In this document: in pieces, positions 46,641-59,126 of the stretch
Layout: the number at the start of each line of letters is the position of its first letter
Numbering within the stretch: the stretch's first letter is position 1
Source: Chamaelirium japonicum
Lineage: Eukaryota; Streptophyta; Magnoliopsida; Liliales; Melanthiaceae
DNA: 64,000 nt
Direction of reading: 5' to 3'
Assembly: GCA_947650365.1 (NCBI GenBank)
Contig: OX393551.1
Span: 66,558,044 to 66,622,043, forward strand
The notes under the pieces: generated by a model
Told to the model about the DNA's origin: nothing
Seen by the model: the letters and a program-made list of their open reading frames with translations, nothing else
Database searches by the model: none
Translations under genes and position numbers: made by a program

Positions 46641-46959
46641 CTCGAGATAACCAGAGCAAGGTTCTCTTGTTGTCACAGGCTACGCATGAAGATAAGATTC
46701 TAGCCAGATTCGTTTTACGAGGCTAGATATCTATTGCGCAGTAGGATTCATGGGTCAGTTTCAGTCGAACCCGAGTCCAGATCACTGGACTAAAGTGGAG
46801 GGTATACTCAGAAGTCCTCATCCAGTGAGGATTGTGAGTTAGCTTGTACTTCACAGGTTCTGATATCGATTGGACACACAGGGTCTGACTTTGGTGTCAG
46901 ATATGCGTTCCAGAGAATCAATTTCAGGAATTGTTTTTATCTTGGGATTAGAAGCGGTA

Positions 46960-47349
46960 GTTGGTAGAGTGTGAAGCAAGAGTGCATCACAGACTCTACC
47001 ATAGTGGCTGAGCACGTTGTTGCATGTGAGGTAGTATATCAGGTGGTAAAGCTTAGGAAGTTCTTAGAGAACTTGGGACGAGTACCAGAGGCTCAGTTAT
47101 CTGTTGTTGCAAACAGGAGAACGGTAAGCAAGGTCCAAGAAGACTAGGCACCGCCGTGAGGGGAAACCCATCAAGTACAAACTCCACTTGATCTGACAGT
47201 TATAGGAGGAAATGCAAGTAGCGGTACTGAGGTGGAATCTACAGACAATGTTGCCAATTCCTTTAGGAAATTCCTGCAAAGGCTTTTGGGCAACATATAG
47301 AAGCTACAGAGCTCAACACCGTTATTCCTCGTTAGACCTAGTGGGAGAT
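46960..47349 (+). pseudogene. Copia RNase H fragment and polypurine tract
   Basis: STIVAEHVVACEVVYQVVKL (about 46995-47055) and ENLGRVPEAQLSVVANRRTV correspond to the RNase H region STxEAEY...VWLRxFL...LxxDNxxAI of copia elements. A GTGGGAGAT purine tract (47340-47349) then touches the right LTR. Several key residues are lost. Confidence 0.72.
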
Positions 47350-49678
47350 TGTTAGAATTGGTGAGGTCTACAGCACGTAAAAACCTATAGTTTAGCTATG
47401 TATGATTGATAGTATATGATTGCATATTGGTACGTACCTTAGTACGTGTTCTGATTACAGAACAGAGAGCCATGGCTACATGGTAATCCACTTAAGTGGG
47501 AGACTCAAGGGACTGGTCCCATGTAACCTAAATAAGTTCGCAGCTCTGATTAGGGTTGGTCGCCCTATCAGGATAAGCTATTGGGATGACAGAGCATGGG
47601 TGTCTCCACCATGGTCATTACTAGGCACAGTGTCTGTGGCCAAACGGAACCAACACGGTGCACAGATCGGTGAGCAGATACCGGTGCACTAAACCGTGTT
47701 TCTGCTTAGGGTAAAACGGTCCTAAACCCTGAGAAACCATATCTGGTGGACTAACCAGTTGTGTGGTGCTTTGGCGCACCAATGTGTGAGGATCCGGATG
47801 CAGTGATCCAAAACCACGGTGTACTGGGTTACCCGGCTGGCGTTGCATCAGCGTGTCATTCATGCAGGCTATCCACACCCCTAACGGGAGGTGCGTTCCT
47901 TGGTCTAACATATGTCGTATTAAACCCTGGCCAGGTGGTCATCAGTTGGATTGGTGACGGATCCGGTTACTCGGTAGAGTAATCGGAGGTACGATGTACG
48001 TGGTCAACCTGGAAGGAATCGAGTCATATGAGCACTAGGGTCTGACGGTATTCTCCACCGCTCGAGTTGCGTCATGGCACCAAATGGAGGGACAGCGAGT
48101 TTACCATACTAAGCGGAGAGCAGGGGTATGAGGGAGAACATAGTAAGTCCGGGGGAATTGGAGTGCAGCCTGCGTCGCACTCTGGGTGGCCACACAAGTT
48201 AACTCGGACTCAGAGGATCGATGGTACACTCGGGTAGTGTGTCGATCGAGTCTAAGTTGGAAGCCATGAACTTTGGTCCCTGAAGGTTCCACCTTATCAA
48301 TATTATGTATGGTTCTTATACCATCTCCTCGAAACACAGAACGTAGTTAGAGGAAGCGAGAAGTCCAAGCATACGCTCCGTGGTTGCTTTGCACTAGTGC
48401 ACGGTAGATGCGTAGCTATGTGTGTGCACTAAGGGGAAACCCTAGGTTAGTGCAGAGACGCATGTAGTAATTCCTTGCCATAAGTGGACTTTGCCACATG
48501 GGTGCGATGCACCGGGACATGTTGCGAGTTGACTAGTTGACTTCACTAGGGGTACCCTAAGGGAACCTCAGAGAATAGTGAAATCACTGGTGCACTTCAC
48601 TTATGTGTGCCTTACAAAGTCTCGTACACAAGGAACGGCCAACTAGTGACATAATGGCGTTTTGATCATACCATGCATCACTATGTACTAAGAGGGCCAG
48701 CCCTAAGTGTTGACAGACTGGTCAAGGCCGGCCCCATTGGTTTCAGGAGGTTGTTGCCTCCGATGAAAGGGCCGGTCATGAGGCACAGAAAATGGCCTAG
48801 TTTTGACCGTTTTCAAAACCAAGGAAAAGATAGAGATAAAGAAGAGATATATAGGGAGAAGGTTTGAATCAGTCAACCCTATCCATCCTAGCCTTATCCA
48901 TACGGATAAGGCCGGCCCTATATAAGGGAATAGGAGAGAGGGGAGCGGCATTAGATGGCCATGCAAGCCCTAGGGCCGGCCATGGCATGGGGAAACCCTA
49001 GCCGCCCCCCTCTTCTCTCTTCTATTCTCTTCTATCATCTCTCTCTCCCTCGCTTGCGCCATTAGATGGCGACTCGTCTTCCTCACGTGGTGTTTCGTAG
49101 AAGGAGAAGGCTCGTCGGATGGAGGCACTCAGAGATCCATCGATGAGGTGCCGTGCATCGTGTGAGATCGGGTGAACTAGAAGGCATCTCCCGCAACCTT
49201 TTGCTGTCCAGAATCTGCACAGAAAATCAGCGTTGTTTTTGCATTTTCGGGAGCTACAGAAGTCCAAATGAGGTGAAACTTGTTTCAAAAGTTGCGTCTC
49301 GAAGTTTTCTACCTGCAGTCTAAATTTCAGCCCAATCGGAGTTCGGAGCAGAAAGTTATGGCCATTGCACCGAAGCTATATCGAGCAGATCCGAGTCCGT
49401 CTCCATCGACAAAGAAGAAACTTGTCGCGGTGAAAGAATCCGCACGCAGGTATGATCTCTAACATGTAGATCTAGCATAGATAGAACATACATACATGCT
49501 AGATTGTTCTTTCGCGTTAGATCGTCGTTAGGGGTTCGCGTAGTTACCATGCTAGATTCATACACGCATATGTAGATCGTTTTGATGAAAATTTTGATAT
49601 GTAACGCACACCGCTCACGGTCTTCGGACCTTCCCTTTGCTTCCGATGCGGGCCTCTACCATGGATTTACATCCAACA
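47350..49678 (+). repeat. Right LTR of the long-LTR copia (2329 bp)
   Basis: Full-length match to 39873-42129. It carries an extra 76 bp at 48024-48099 bounded by CGAG on both sides, which suggests that the left LTR lost this block by recombination between the short repeats. Confidence 0.95.
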
Positions 49679-49683
49679 TAATG

Positions 49684-51390
49684 AAGAGCTGGGAACGATC
49701 GCTCCATGGGTTTCTCTGCCAACCGCTCGCTGAGCCATCGAAAATATATTAAATTTGGCAATTGATGAAAATACCCTTTGCTGGATGGGGATTAAGGGAA
49801 ATAGTTGTTCCGCATACCAAAATGTTTTACTTCAGGAAAAAAAAAAAAGATTGGTTTACTAGTAGTAGTCGTTGATCATGCCACGTAGGACGTAGAAGCA
49901 CGAGAGAACACACGTAGCTGTTCTACTTTCTTTGTTACTCTGTCAAGAAAACCCCTGATCCCCTCCTTCCATTGAGAACACCCATCGCCACTCGGGATCG
50001 GGTTGTCATCGCTCAAGATCGATTGTCACCGAAAGATCAGGATCCTCTACTAAAAACCCTATTCCACCAAAGTGAAAGGATTGGGTTCTTGTCTTCTCGA
50101 TGCTTCGATATCCACAAAAAAAAGAAATTCCCCCGGCATGAAGAAATTGGGATGTCACCGCTCGGGATCGGGTTAGTCATTGGGACATCAAGATCCTTCA
50201 TTGGAAATCCTATTCCATCGGAGTGAAATGATCAGTTTACTTTCAGATTTACTTGATTGGTCAATACAAATATTTATCCCAAAGTAAATGGAATTTCTAA
50301 CTTACTATACCAGTCAATACAAAAAACAAGAAAGAAATCTGATTTATTAGTCGATATAGATAATTTACTTGTCTACTTCCGATATACTAGTTTTTACTTT
50401 GCAGGTCTGGAAAACAAACAGGTCCGTGTCACAAAAATCCGGGGAGTGAACGATCAGGTTCAGGTTCACTGGTCGCGATATATGCCATTAAATGGCGGGC
50501 ATTTTGAAAGTATAAAATTTTTAAAATACACCCTAAGTATAAAACAGTTTGAATATATTAAAAAAAATTGAAATAGTTCTCATACTTGAAAATTCGAGAA
50601 AACAACGAATCATAAAACATAGAAGTAAATCAAGGAAAATGGTTCCAAAACAGTGGCGACTCCAGAAATTTTTATTAGTGAAAACTATTTTTTACGTGAC
50701 ATCGTGAAGTAGGGTTCAGTGAATCAATGGAGTGGGGTTAAATCAATAATTAAAACTAAATAAATTATAATAAAAATAAAATTTTAATATATTTTTTAAT
50801 AGATTTGAGTAAGTGGCCCCACTCACCCATATGTAGCGCCGCCCATGTTCCAAAAGCAAGACCTAAACCCAAATCATTTCACTCGTGAAGTATTGAATGG
50901 TGCTACTTCATAGGAATAGGTGAGCTAGGCAGCCTGACCAGTTTTTGGTTCTGTGCATCATTACTAAGTCTTAAATAGGTTGTGAATGTGCATGTTATCC
51001 TAACTTGCGAGTCGGCAAAAACCTCACAGAGTTGGTTAACACTCACAAATTTTGGTCACCAAAAGTTCAACACAAAGATTGTAACATGGGCATGGCTGGG
51101 CCGCACAAGTTGAATGTTGTGTTGAGTTGCAGGTTAAGGATTCTACCACTAGAGTTGAGTTTGGGTTGACCTCTAACCCGACCCGACCCGACCCAACCCA
51201 CCAGAGTTGGCGCCCTTAAGTGAAACGTGTTCGCCATTCTGTTTTATTTTTTTCTTCTAAAGCTGAGTAATTTTTTCCAAAACAGCATAAACAAAAAAAA
51301 ATGTTATTTTTAAAAACATAAAATAAAAGTGATTGATGTCTCTAGTTACTTGGAGGGTGTTACTTGCGAACAAAATTTTGATGGGATTGA
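49684..51390. other. Intergenic DNA, nothing recognised
   Basis: AT-rich with small open frames. 49980-50220 shows a repeated word GCTCGGGATCGGGTT. 51170-51215 has GACCCGACCCGACCC, resembling the end of a hAT-like element of the kind seen at 37204, but no partner end was found. Confidence 0.45.
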
Positions 51391-52290
51391 CTCAAGAATC
51401 TCATGGAGAAGAATTTTGCAGAGATCAAATATTATAGTAGTATAGAGAGAAAAATTGTAGAGAATGTTATAGAGAATATTTTAGAAAGACTATTGTAGAC
51501 AGTGAAAATATCATAGAAAGAATGTAATCGAGAGAAAATGCGAGAGATAAATCTATAGAGTGATTATAGAGAGAAGTTACAAAGTTAGAGCAAAAGCTAG
51601 AGAGAGAACCTCAGGTCGAATATTATAAGGAAAAAGGCCATTGAGAGAAAAAAAAAATGAGAGTTTTGAGGAAAAAAAATTTAGAGAATGTAATCAGGGA
51701 TAAATAATTTATAGAGATAAATTATTAAGAGTATCAAAAGTTATGGAGTGAGAATGTCATAGAGTTATTGAGAGAATGACATAAGAGAGGTTGAAGAGAG
51801 AATGTCTTGGACAAAGAAAGTTGTAGAGTGATGGCATAGTGACAAAATAAGGTTGAGTGGACATTGTAGAGAGAAAATCATAGAGAAAATGTTGTAGAAA
51901 ACAAAAAAAAAAATAAGCTGGAGAGTATTCAAGATAAACTATTATAGAGAGAAAAGTTATATAAAGAGACTATTATAGAAAGAAAATACTACAAAGAGAA
52001 AAGACCATAAAGAGAATCTATGCAGAGAATGGCATAAAGAGAAAATAATAAATAGAAAAGTTGTAGAAAGAGAATGTTATTGAGAGAGCTGTAGAGAAAA
52101 ATATCAAGGACAGAAAAAGTTGTGGAGTCAGAACATTGTAGAGAGAATGTTATAGAGTAATGTCATTGATAAAAAAAGGGTATAGAGAGAATATCATAAA
52201 AATAGTATTATATGGAGAATGTTACAAAGAGAAAATTATAGAGAGAATCTTGTTGAGAGAGAAAAGTCATAGCGAGAAAATGTTAATAGA
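51391..52290. repeat. Purine-biased low-complexity tract built on TAGAGAGAAAAT words
   Basis: About 900 bp in which the plus strand is almost entirely A, G and T. It repeats variants of TTATAGAGAGAA, AGAGAATGTTATAGAG and AAAGTTGTAGAG at irregular spacing of about 20-40 bp. C is very rare. It ends about 340 bp beyond the stop codon of the PLAC8-type gene. Confidence 0.85.
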
Positions 52291-52629
52291 GAATGAGTTG
52301 TAAAGAGCATCAGTTTCCACAGTATTTCTTCGAGTTGACAGCGTTGAGCACTTCAGTAACATATGATTTTAGACCCAAATGGAATTTTAGTCAGCATAAT
52401 ACCGACCCCGTAACTTTCGCAACAAGCAGCAAGCCCTGTGGATCTCAGTTCAAGAGAGATAATCACCCAACACTCGTGCTTAACAATACTGAAGCGTCAT
52501 GAATCCTACAATATCGACAAAAAGGAATCATTCATAAAGAACATTGATCCCATAATATGTTCAACATATACGCCCTTGAGTTAGACCAGGCATCTGTTGC
52601 GAGAGCCGGGGCCCACAGCTGTCCCTCCA
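52291..52629 (-). other. Probable 3' UTR and downstream flank of the PLAC8-type gene
   Basis: Immediately downstream (minus strand) of the stop at 52630-52632. No other feature recognised. Confidence 0.45.
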
Positions 52630-52797
52630 TCACTTCTGGGTAGCCAAATCCATCGTCTGGGCTGGGGGAGCAGTCACAGCAGGAAACGAAACAGCAGACA
52701 CCGAGCCGCCCGACCTCTCGCGGATCTCCCTGTACTCTTGACAAACGGCGCACAAGTGGCAGAACAGATGAGTGGTCAAGTCGCCACAAGGTGCTTC
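52630..52797 (-). CDS. PLAC8/cell-number-regulator protein, last coding exon
   Basis: The exon reads EAPCGDLTTHLFCHLCAVC, QEYREIRERSGG and a Thr/Pro/Ala-rich tail ending DLATQK and stop. CGD...HLFCHLCAVCQEYREIR is the conserved C-terminal block of the PLAC8 family, with the CX2C pair. The acceptor TTTCCAG (52798-52804, minus strand) gives phase 0, and the preceding exon ends with NLQ, so the joined protein reads NLQ-EAPCGD as in plant homologues. Family members (cell number regulators, fw2.2-like, cadmium-resistance-like) are small membrane proteins tied to organ size or metal movement. Which role applies here is not known. Confidence 0.92.
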   Translation of the reverse strand, partial: EAPCGDLTTHLFCHLCAVCQEYREIRERSGGSVSAVSFPAVTAPPAQTMDLATQK

Positions 52798-54472
52798 CTG
52801 GAAATGAAAATGGGTAGTATGAGATGTTAGTCTTCTACGGTTATGAGGCTCGACACAATAGTGAACATTCCCTTCATATAGTTGAGCATTCCTTTCTGTC
52901 CTACAGACCAAAAGTGCACATCCGGAACATAAATTATCCTCATATTAAGCATTCCTTTCAACAAAGAATGTTTTAGAAAAGGCAGTTCACAGTGACTCCT
53001 GATAAGGTCCACATCCCAGATTAGGCATGTCCAAAAGGCAAGGGTAGGTCCTAATATTATCCTTAGGTAATATTAAAATCTGTTTGTTAATAAAAATTTT
53101 TGCCCATGTTATGTTCTTCACTGTGCTACCTATACCAGGTTGGGTTAGGAGTTAAGACATGAGGCATAAATGACAATAACCATACATTTTACCACAAACC
53201 AAAAGCTAAACAATGGTGGGTGGGTGGGTGCGGTGCGGTGCGGTGCGGTGTGGTGTGGTGGCAGAAGGTGGAGGTGATGCAAAGGGAGTGAGGAGTGCTT
53301 GTGACATGGTGGCGGAGGTCGCATGGTAGTAGATGTGGGATCAGAGGAAGGAGGGCAGGTGATGACTGTGCTAAAGTTTCGAGGTGGGGAAGCAGGTGGG
53401 GGAAGAGGTAGGAGTGGAGGGGGGAAGGGTGGAGTGGGGTGGGGTGGCTGTGCCTACCAGAGGTTAGATAAACAAGGTGGTAGTTGGACACGGGGGAGGG
53501 GCTTAGGAAGCAGTAGTCAAAAAAGGAGGATACGGTTCCAGGATTCAAAGGAGGGAGGAGAAGGTGATTATGCAGGGGATTAGAAAGGAAGGAGATGGTA
53601 CTGTCCAATGGATGGGCTTGTACGGGAAATAGGTGGCAGTTATATTTGGGTGGTGCAGAGGCAATAACAGGAGGGGAAGGACGTGGGGGAATGAAGACCG
53701 AAGACAAGGATAATTCTGCTATCGTTTCCAAAGAAAAGGGGTTGCTTGGGGCTGGCGGGCATAGTAAATGCCAATAGAGGAATATTTACACAGTCCTGAC
53801 TAGTTAGAGGGGCGAGTTGCAAAAACTTAACTAATTTCATGGTTTTATACATAAATACCACATTTTGGGTGGCTTTTTTTTTTTGAAAAGGTAATAATTG
53901 TATTAGAGTTTCAAAGAGGGAATGAATTACATAGCAAGGCTATACCACGAGTGGGCAAGCATTCAGACTTGGGCTCTTACACATAGATAAGATTTGGGAG
54001 GCATATATGCAAAAAAACTTTAAAATATCTCAAAATAAAATCTAATCAGTAATTGTAATTCCGCTAACATTTTTTCACAATAAACAATTTTATCACTATA
54101 AATTAAGAATTCGATATTAAATAAAAGGAGAATCTTTGCATAATCATCAAGTTATTTTGGACTAATAAGCAATATAATGTAACATTATAGAAATAAAGCA
54201 TAATAAGGATCACCTGATAGGCAATCTGTGTCTTCCTAAACCAATCACCCAATCAGTTACTAATGGGTTATGATTCATGTGTGTGCATGCAAAATATGGT
54301 AATCATGTTGACTAATAAGGAACCAATTAAGTGGATTACTAACAAGACAGAAGGAACGAATCGACATATTTTTACATAAAGATGACACAGAGAAAAAGTT
54401 CATTGAAATTTTTCCCAGAAAACTTTATAAAATGAACAACAAATATGTACTAAGCAATTATAATGGCAATAC
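52798..54472 (-). other. Intron of the PLAC8-type gene
   Basis: The donor GTATTG (minus, 54472-54467) and acceptor TTTCCAG define a 1675-bp intron. 53210-53800 within it is G-rich on the plus strand, with GGTGGGTGGGTGCGGTGCGG and short GGTGC tandem units. The 180-codon minus-strand frame there (53189-53731) is proline/histidine/serine-rich, has no known motif and is probably a composition artefact or decayed mobile DNA. Confidence 0.8.
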
Positions 54473-54699
54473 CTGCAAGTTATACTTTGCACGAAGGCCT
54501 CTACGATACCCGCAAGCATAACATGCAACTGAAGCTCCGGGCATTGCTAGAAGGATACCTCCACTGAACAGACAACAAAGACTATTTACAAGACCCCACA
54601 AAATAAAATGGGTCACGCATGACCCAGACAGAGTTCCTGAGCCAAGAAATTCTGCATTTTTTCCAAAAAGGAAGCATGGGCAGACGGTGCCTATACAGC
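54473..54699 (-). CDS. PLAC8/cell-number-regulator protein, internal coding exon
   Basis: Encodes CIGTVCPCFLFGKNAEFLG, SGTLSGSCVTHFILWGLVNS, LCCLFSGGILLAMPGASVAC and YACGYRRGLRAKYNLQ. The CPC(F/Y)LFG(K/R)NAE motif and ACYACGYRR...YNL are diagnostic of the PLAC8 family, and the two hydrophobic segments between them are the usual membrane region. The acceptor TTGATTGTAG lies at 54700-54709 (minus) and the donor GTATTG after the codon for Gln. The first base completes a codon begun in an upstream exon. The N-terminal exon, which should carry the start codon, was not recognised to the right of 54700. Confidence 0.93.
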
Positions 54700-54709
54700 C
54701 TACAATCAA

Positions 54710-55705
54710 ACCAAATCAAAGGATTAGAAGAACTCTTTGGCTTTCAAGTTGCAACATAGTGTTTTCAATAACTTACAGAAAAATCTAGGAAGAAGATAAA
54801 GAAAGAATAAGAGCTAATATGGTTCGATATTAGGTGAGATCGATGAAGAGAGGCTTGACCTCAGGCTGACAGCCCGCCAGAAAAACTTTGATCAATCTCC
54901 TTGCAGAACATTCTCAACCACAGAGTGAGTGCTCCGACCCCATTGAGATGGGATAAGGTTCGCTTGTTTGTTGCTATATATAGGTCAAATAAATGAGTGC
55001 AGATAAACTGTTTTTCTATATTACTCCACAGATGTATAGTATGGCTTTGTGGGCAGCGGTTACGACATGCCCGGGATGTGTGTGCGCGCGTGCACACGTG
55101 TAAAACTAATAGAAGAAAGTTTTCATTAAGGAAACGATATAACCAAGGAATCAAAAATCAAAATAAATCACGAAATAAATCGGTTTTAAGAAAAAGATGA
55201 AATATCGAAAATTCCGGGAGACAAACTCGAGCGACATGAAAATTGCAGTTAAATAGCGAAAATTCGTGCGAAATCCCAGCTCGATAAAATGCCCCACGAA
55301 ATCATGAATTTTTATGGGGATAGGTGGGGCCAAGCACGTGAGACGATAAATAAAGACAAACCGGGCGGGATTACAAAATCAGTCAAAATCGCGAAATATC
55401 GCATGAAATCTACATTGTCGCTAAATATCACATGAAATTCAATCATTTTGCGGGGACAAGGGGCCCAATCACATGGGGCGGTAGAATCTTCACCTTTCGC
55501 TCAAAAATTCACCAGGAAATAGATGGTGGCCCTTTTTTTTTTTGGGGTGGGGGGGGGGGAGCAGGGGGGATGGTTGATTTTCCATTGGCTTGAGGATCTG
55601 AGTGTTTCGACCGAAAGCTTGGTGGAGGACCAGGAGGCTTTTTTTGAGGAGCGTTACAAGAGTTTCTTCAAGCATTGTTAGGTAAGTCTCTCTCTCTATA
55701 AGTCA

Positions 55706-55708
<3 letters not shown>
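54710..55708 (-). other. Upstream region of the PLAC8-type gene; first exon not identified
   Basis: This should contain an intron and the 5' exon of the gene, but no N-terminal similarity could be fixed. 55140-55460 carries GAAATATCG, CGAAATTC and CACGAAATC words resembling the subterminal parts of the hAT-like elements at 15882 and 22541, so a decayed relative may be inserted here. A poly-T/G run is at 55532-55560. Confidence 0.45.

Positions 55709-55766
<58 letters not shown>
55709..55766. repeat. (TA)n tract 11
   Basis: Uninterrupted TA repeat opening the second cluster. Confidence 0.98.
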
Positions 55767-55770
<4 letters not shown>

Positions 55771-56125
55771 AACTAGATTCTATCTTTGAAAGCAGCATTC
55801 TTAGCTGCTTTGGCAGGTCGCCGGTGGCTATCAAAGCCATGAACGACGACAAAGATCATCTGAACTCACAATATGAAGGTGCTAGAAGTCAATGAAGGTG
55901 GTCGCCGGCTGCAGATGTCGTCGGTCGCCGGATGAGATGAGGTGATGAATGGGCGGGCTCACAATGGAAGTAGTCACCGGAGTCCCCTATCAGTGGATGT
56001 CGACAGGGGTCAGCAGAGATCATCGGTGTAGACGATCGGAGGTGGTTGATGTTGATTTTGGCCGGATATCACATGTGGCACAGCCGTGATGGGTTGTCAA
56101 AACAGAAAAAACGCTGAGGTAACGT
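55767..56125. mobile_element. TA-adjacent repeat family F, copy 2
   Basis: Starts GAGAAACTAGATTCTATCTT directly after the TA tract and follows copy 1 (19550-20085) without that copy's internal duplication. The right end (AAAAACGCTGAGGTAACGT) runs into CA and TA repeats, which gives the family's probable right boundary. Confidence 0.8.

Positions 56126-56207
<82 letters not shown>
56126..56207. repeat. (CA)n-(TA)n tract 12
   Basis: CA repeat 56126-56150 followed by TA repeat 56151-56207. Confidence 0.97.
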
Positions 56208-56210
<3 letters not shown>

Positions 56211-56311
56211 GGATGCTTAGGTGCGGTCCGCAGCCATCCGATGCACCACTCCGTGCATCTGATGCACGCGGCTGGTGCATCGGACGGCTACGGACCGCAG
56301 ACCGCACCTAA

Positions 56312-56313
<2 letters not shown>
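56208..56313. mobile_element. TA-tract-bounded GC-rich hairpin, family D, copy 3
   Basis: About 106 bp. ATGCTTAGGTGCGGTCCGCA pairs with GACCGCACCTAAGCAT, and CAGCCATCCGATGCACC pairs with GGTGCATCGGACGGCT. Confidence 0.88.

Positions 56314-56402
<89 letters not shown>
56314..56402. repeat. (TA)n tract 13 with (GA)n end
   Basis: TA repeat 56314-56384, then GA repeat to 56402. Confidence 0.97.
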
Positions 56403-56403
<1 letters not shown>

Positions 56404-56792
56404 GGCTGTTAGAGAGTGAGCTGTGGGCTGCCGGGGGGGAAAGTGAGCTGCAGGTATTTTGACCCCCCAAGAAGTTATGGAATTTGATGAAATTTGGTGA
56501 GGTGGTTGCCTAGAATAAGATGATCATCCTCACCAATTTTCATCAAATTCCAAAACTTCTAGGGGGGTCAAATGGTCGAAGCAATTTCTGTCGTCTGCAG
56601 TCACCGTTAAAATTGCATCGACCATTTGACCCCCCTAGAAGTTTTGGAATTTAATGAAAATTGGTGAGGATGATCATCTTATACTAGGCAACAACCTCAC
56701 CAAATTTCATCAAATTCCATAACTTCTTGGGGGGTCAAAATACCCGCAGCTCAATTTCCCCCCCGGCAGCCCACAGCTCACTGTAACAGCCC
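56403..56792. mobile_element. TA-tract-bounded near-perfect palindrome, family G
   Basis: About 390 bp. GGGCTGTTAGAGAGTGAGCT and its inverse AGCTCACTGTAACAGCCC form the ends, followed inside by GGGCTGCCGGGGGG and its inverse. Arms carry the shared core (AAGTTTTGGAATTTAATGAA, GGTGAGGATGATCATCTTA). The centre holds TCACCGTTAAAATTGC. Confidence 0.9.

Positions 56793-56832
<40 letters not shown>
56793..56832. repeat. (TA)n tract 14 with (GA)n end
   Basis: TA repeat to 56814, then GA repeat to 56832. Confidence 0.96.

Positions 56833-58407
<1,575 letters not shown>

Positions 58408-58482
<75 letters not shown>
58408..58482. repeat. (TA)n tract 16
   Basis: Uninterrupted TA repeat between families H and L. 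Confidence 0.98.
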
Positions 58483-58485
<3 letters not shown>

Positions 58486-58870
58486 TACAATTCAATTGCC
58501 CGACGTCGGGCACGCTTGTATTGCCATACAAAAAAATTTGTGGGACCTAGAGATTTTATAATTCGCTGATTTTTGGTGAGGATGATCATCATACCATAGA
58601 TAGGACCTCCACCAAAAATCAGCAAATTACAAAATCTCTAGGTCCCTCAAAGGTGTTCTTCATTATCGACCATCTATTTTAACCGTTAAATTGAATAGCA
58701 TATTTGAGGGACCTGGAGGTTTTATAAGTTACTGACTTTTGGTGGAGGTCTTATCTATGGAAAGATGATCATCCTCACCAAAAATCAGCAAATTATAAAA
58801 CCTCTAGGTCCTCAAATTTTTTTGTCGGGCAAGATAAGCATGCCCAACGTCGAGCAATTGAACCGTACTG
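58483..58870. mobile_element. TA-tract-bounded inverted-repeat element, family L
   Basis: About 388 bp. CAGTACAATTCAATTGCCCG and CGAGCAATTGAACCGTACTG are inverted ends, extended by ACGTCGGGCA and its inverse. Arms have GACCTAGAGATTTTATAATT and GGTGAGGATGATCATCATAC-type core words around an AACCGTTAAATTGAA centre. Confidence 0.9.
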
Positions 58871-58933
<63 letters not shown>

Positions 58934-58952
58934 GCGCGCACACACACACACA
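58871..58952. repeat. (TA)n-(CA)n tract 17
   Basis: TA repeat with AAATA interruptions to 58924, then CA/CG repeats to 58952. Confidence 0.95.
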
Positions 58953-59041
58953 TGTGAGGTGCTTGACGTGTGCGCTCGATATGCGGCGCGCACAGGGTCG
59001 ATGCATCGGGAGGCTATGGACGCACACCGCACTGCATCATA

Positions 59042-59043
<2 letters not shown>
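58953..59043. mobile_element. TA-tract-bounded GC-rich hairpin, family D-like, copy 4
   Basis: About 90 bp with GAGGTGCTTGACGTGTGCGC and a diverged right arm CGCACACCGCACTGCATC. Weaker pairing than copies 1-3, so assignment to family D is tentative. Confidence 0.6.
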
Positions 59044-59117
<74 letters not shown>

Positions 59118-59126
59118 GAGAGAGAG
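59044..59126. repeat. (TA)n tract 18 with (GA)n end
   Basis: TA repeat to 59113, then CAGAGAGAGAGAG to 59126. Confidence 0.97.

Larger units (their letters stand above)
39873..49678 (+). mobile_element. Ty1/copia retrotransposon with 2.3-kb LTRs, interior decayed
   Basis: The 9806-bp element has LTRs (TGTTAGAATT...CATCCAACA) at 39873-42129 and 47350-49678 and the perfect 5-bp duplication TAATG (39868-39872 and 49679-49683). A primer-binding site of the initiator-Met type follows the left LTR, and a purine tract precedes the right LTR. The 5.2-kb interior shows gag, integrase, RT and RNase H fragments in copia order, broken by many stops, while the two LTRs remain very similar. Confidence 0.95.

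Noticed and set aside
51170-51215. Possible end of another TAGGG-type hAT-like element
   Set aside because: GACCCG words are present, but no matching inverted end and no 8-bp duplication could be found.
53189-53731. 180-codon minus-strand frame in the PLAC8 intron
   Set aside because: No known motif; it lies between two good splice sites in phase, and its Pro/His/Ser content follows the G-rich plus strand.
55490-55675. Possible first exon of the PLAC8-type gene (minus strand, contains MENQPSPLLPPP)
   Set aside because: The sequence is composition-biased around a poly-T/G run and has no donor in a phase that would join the exon at 54699; too weak to annotate.
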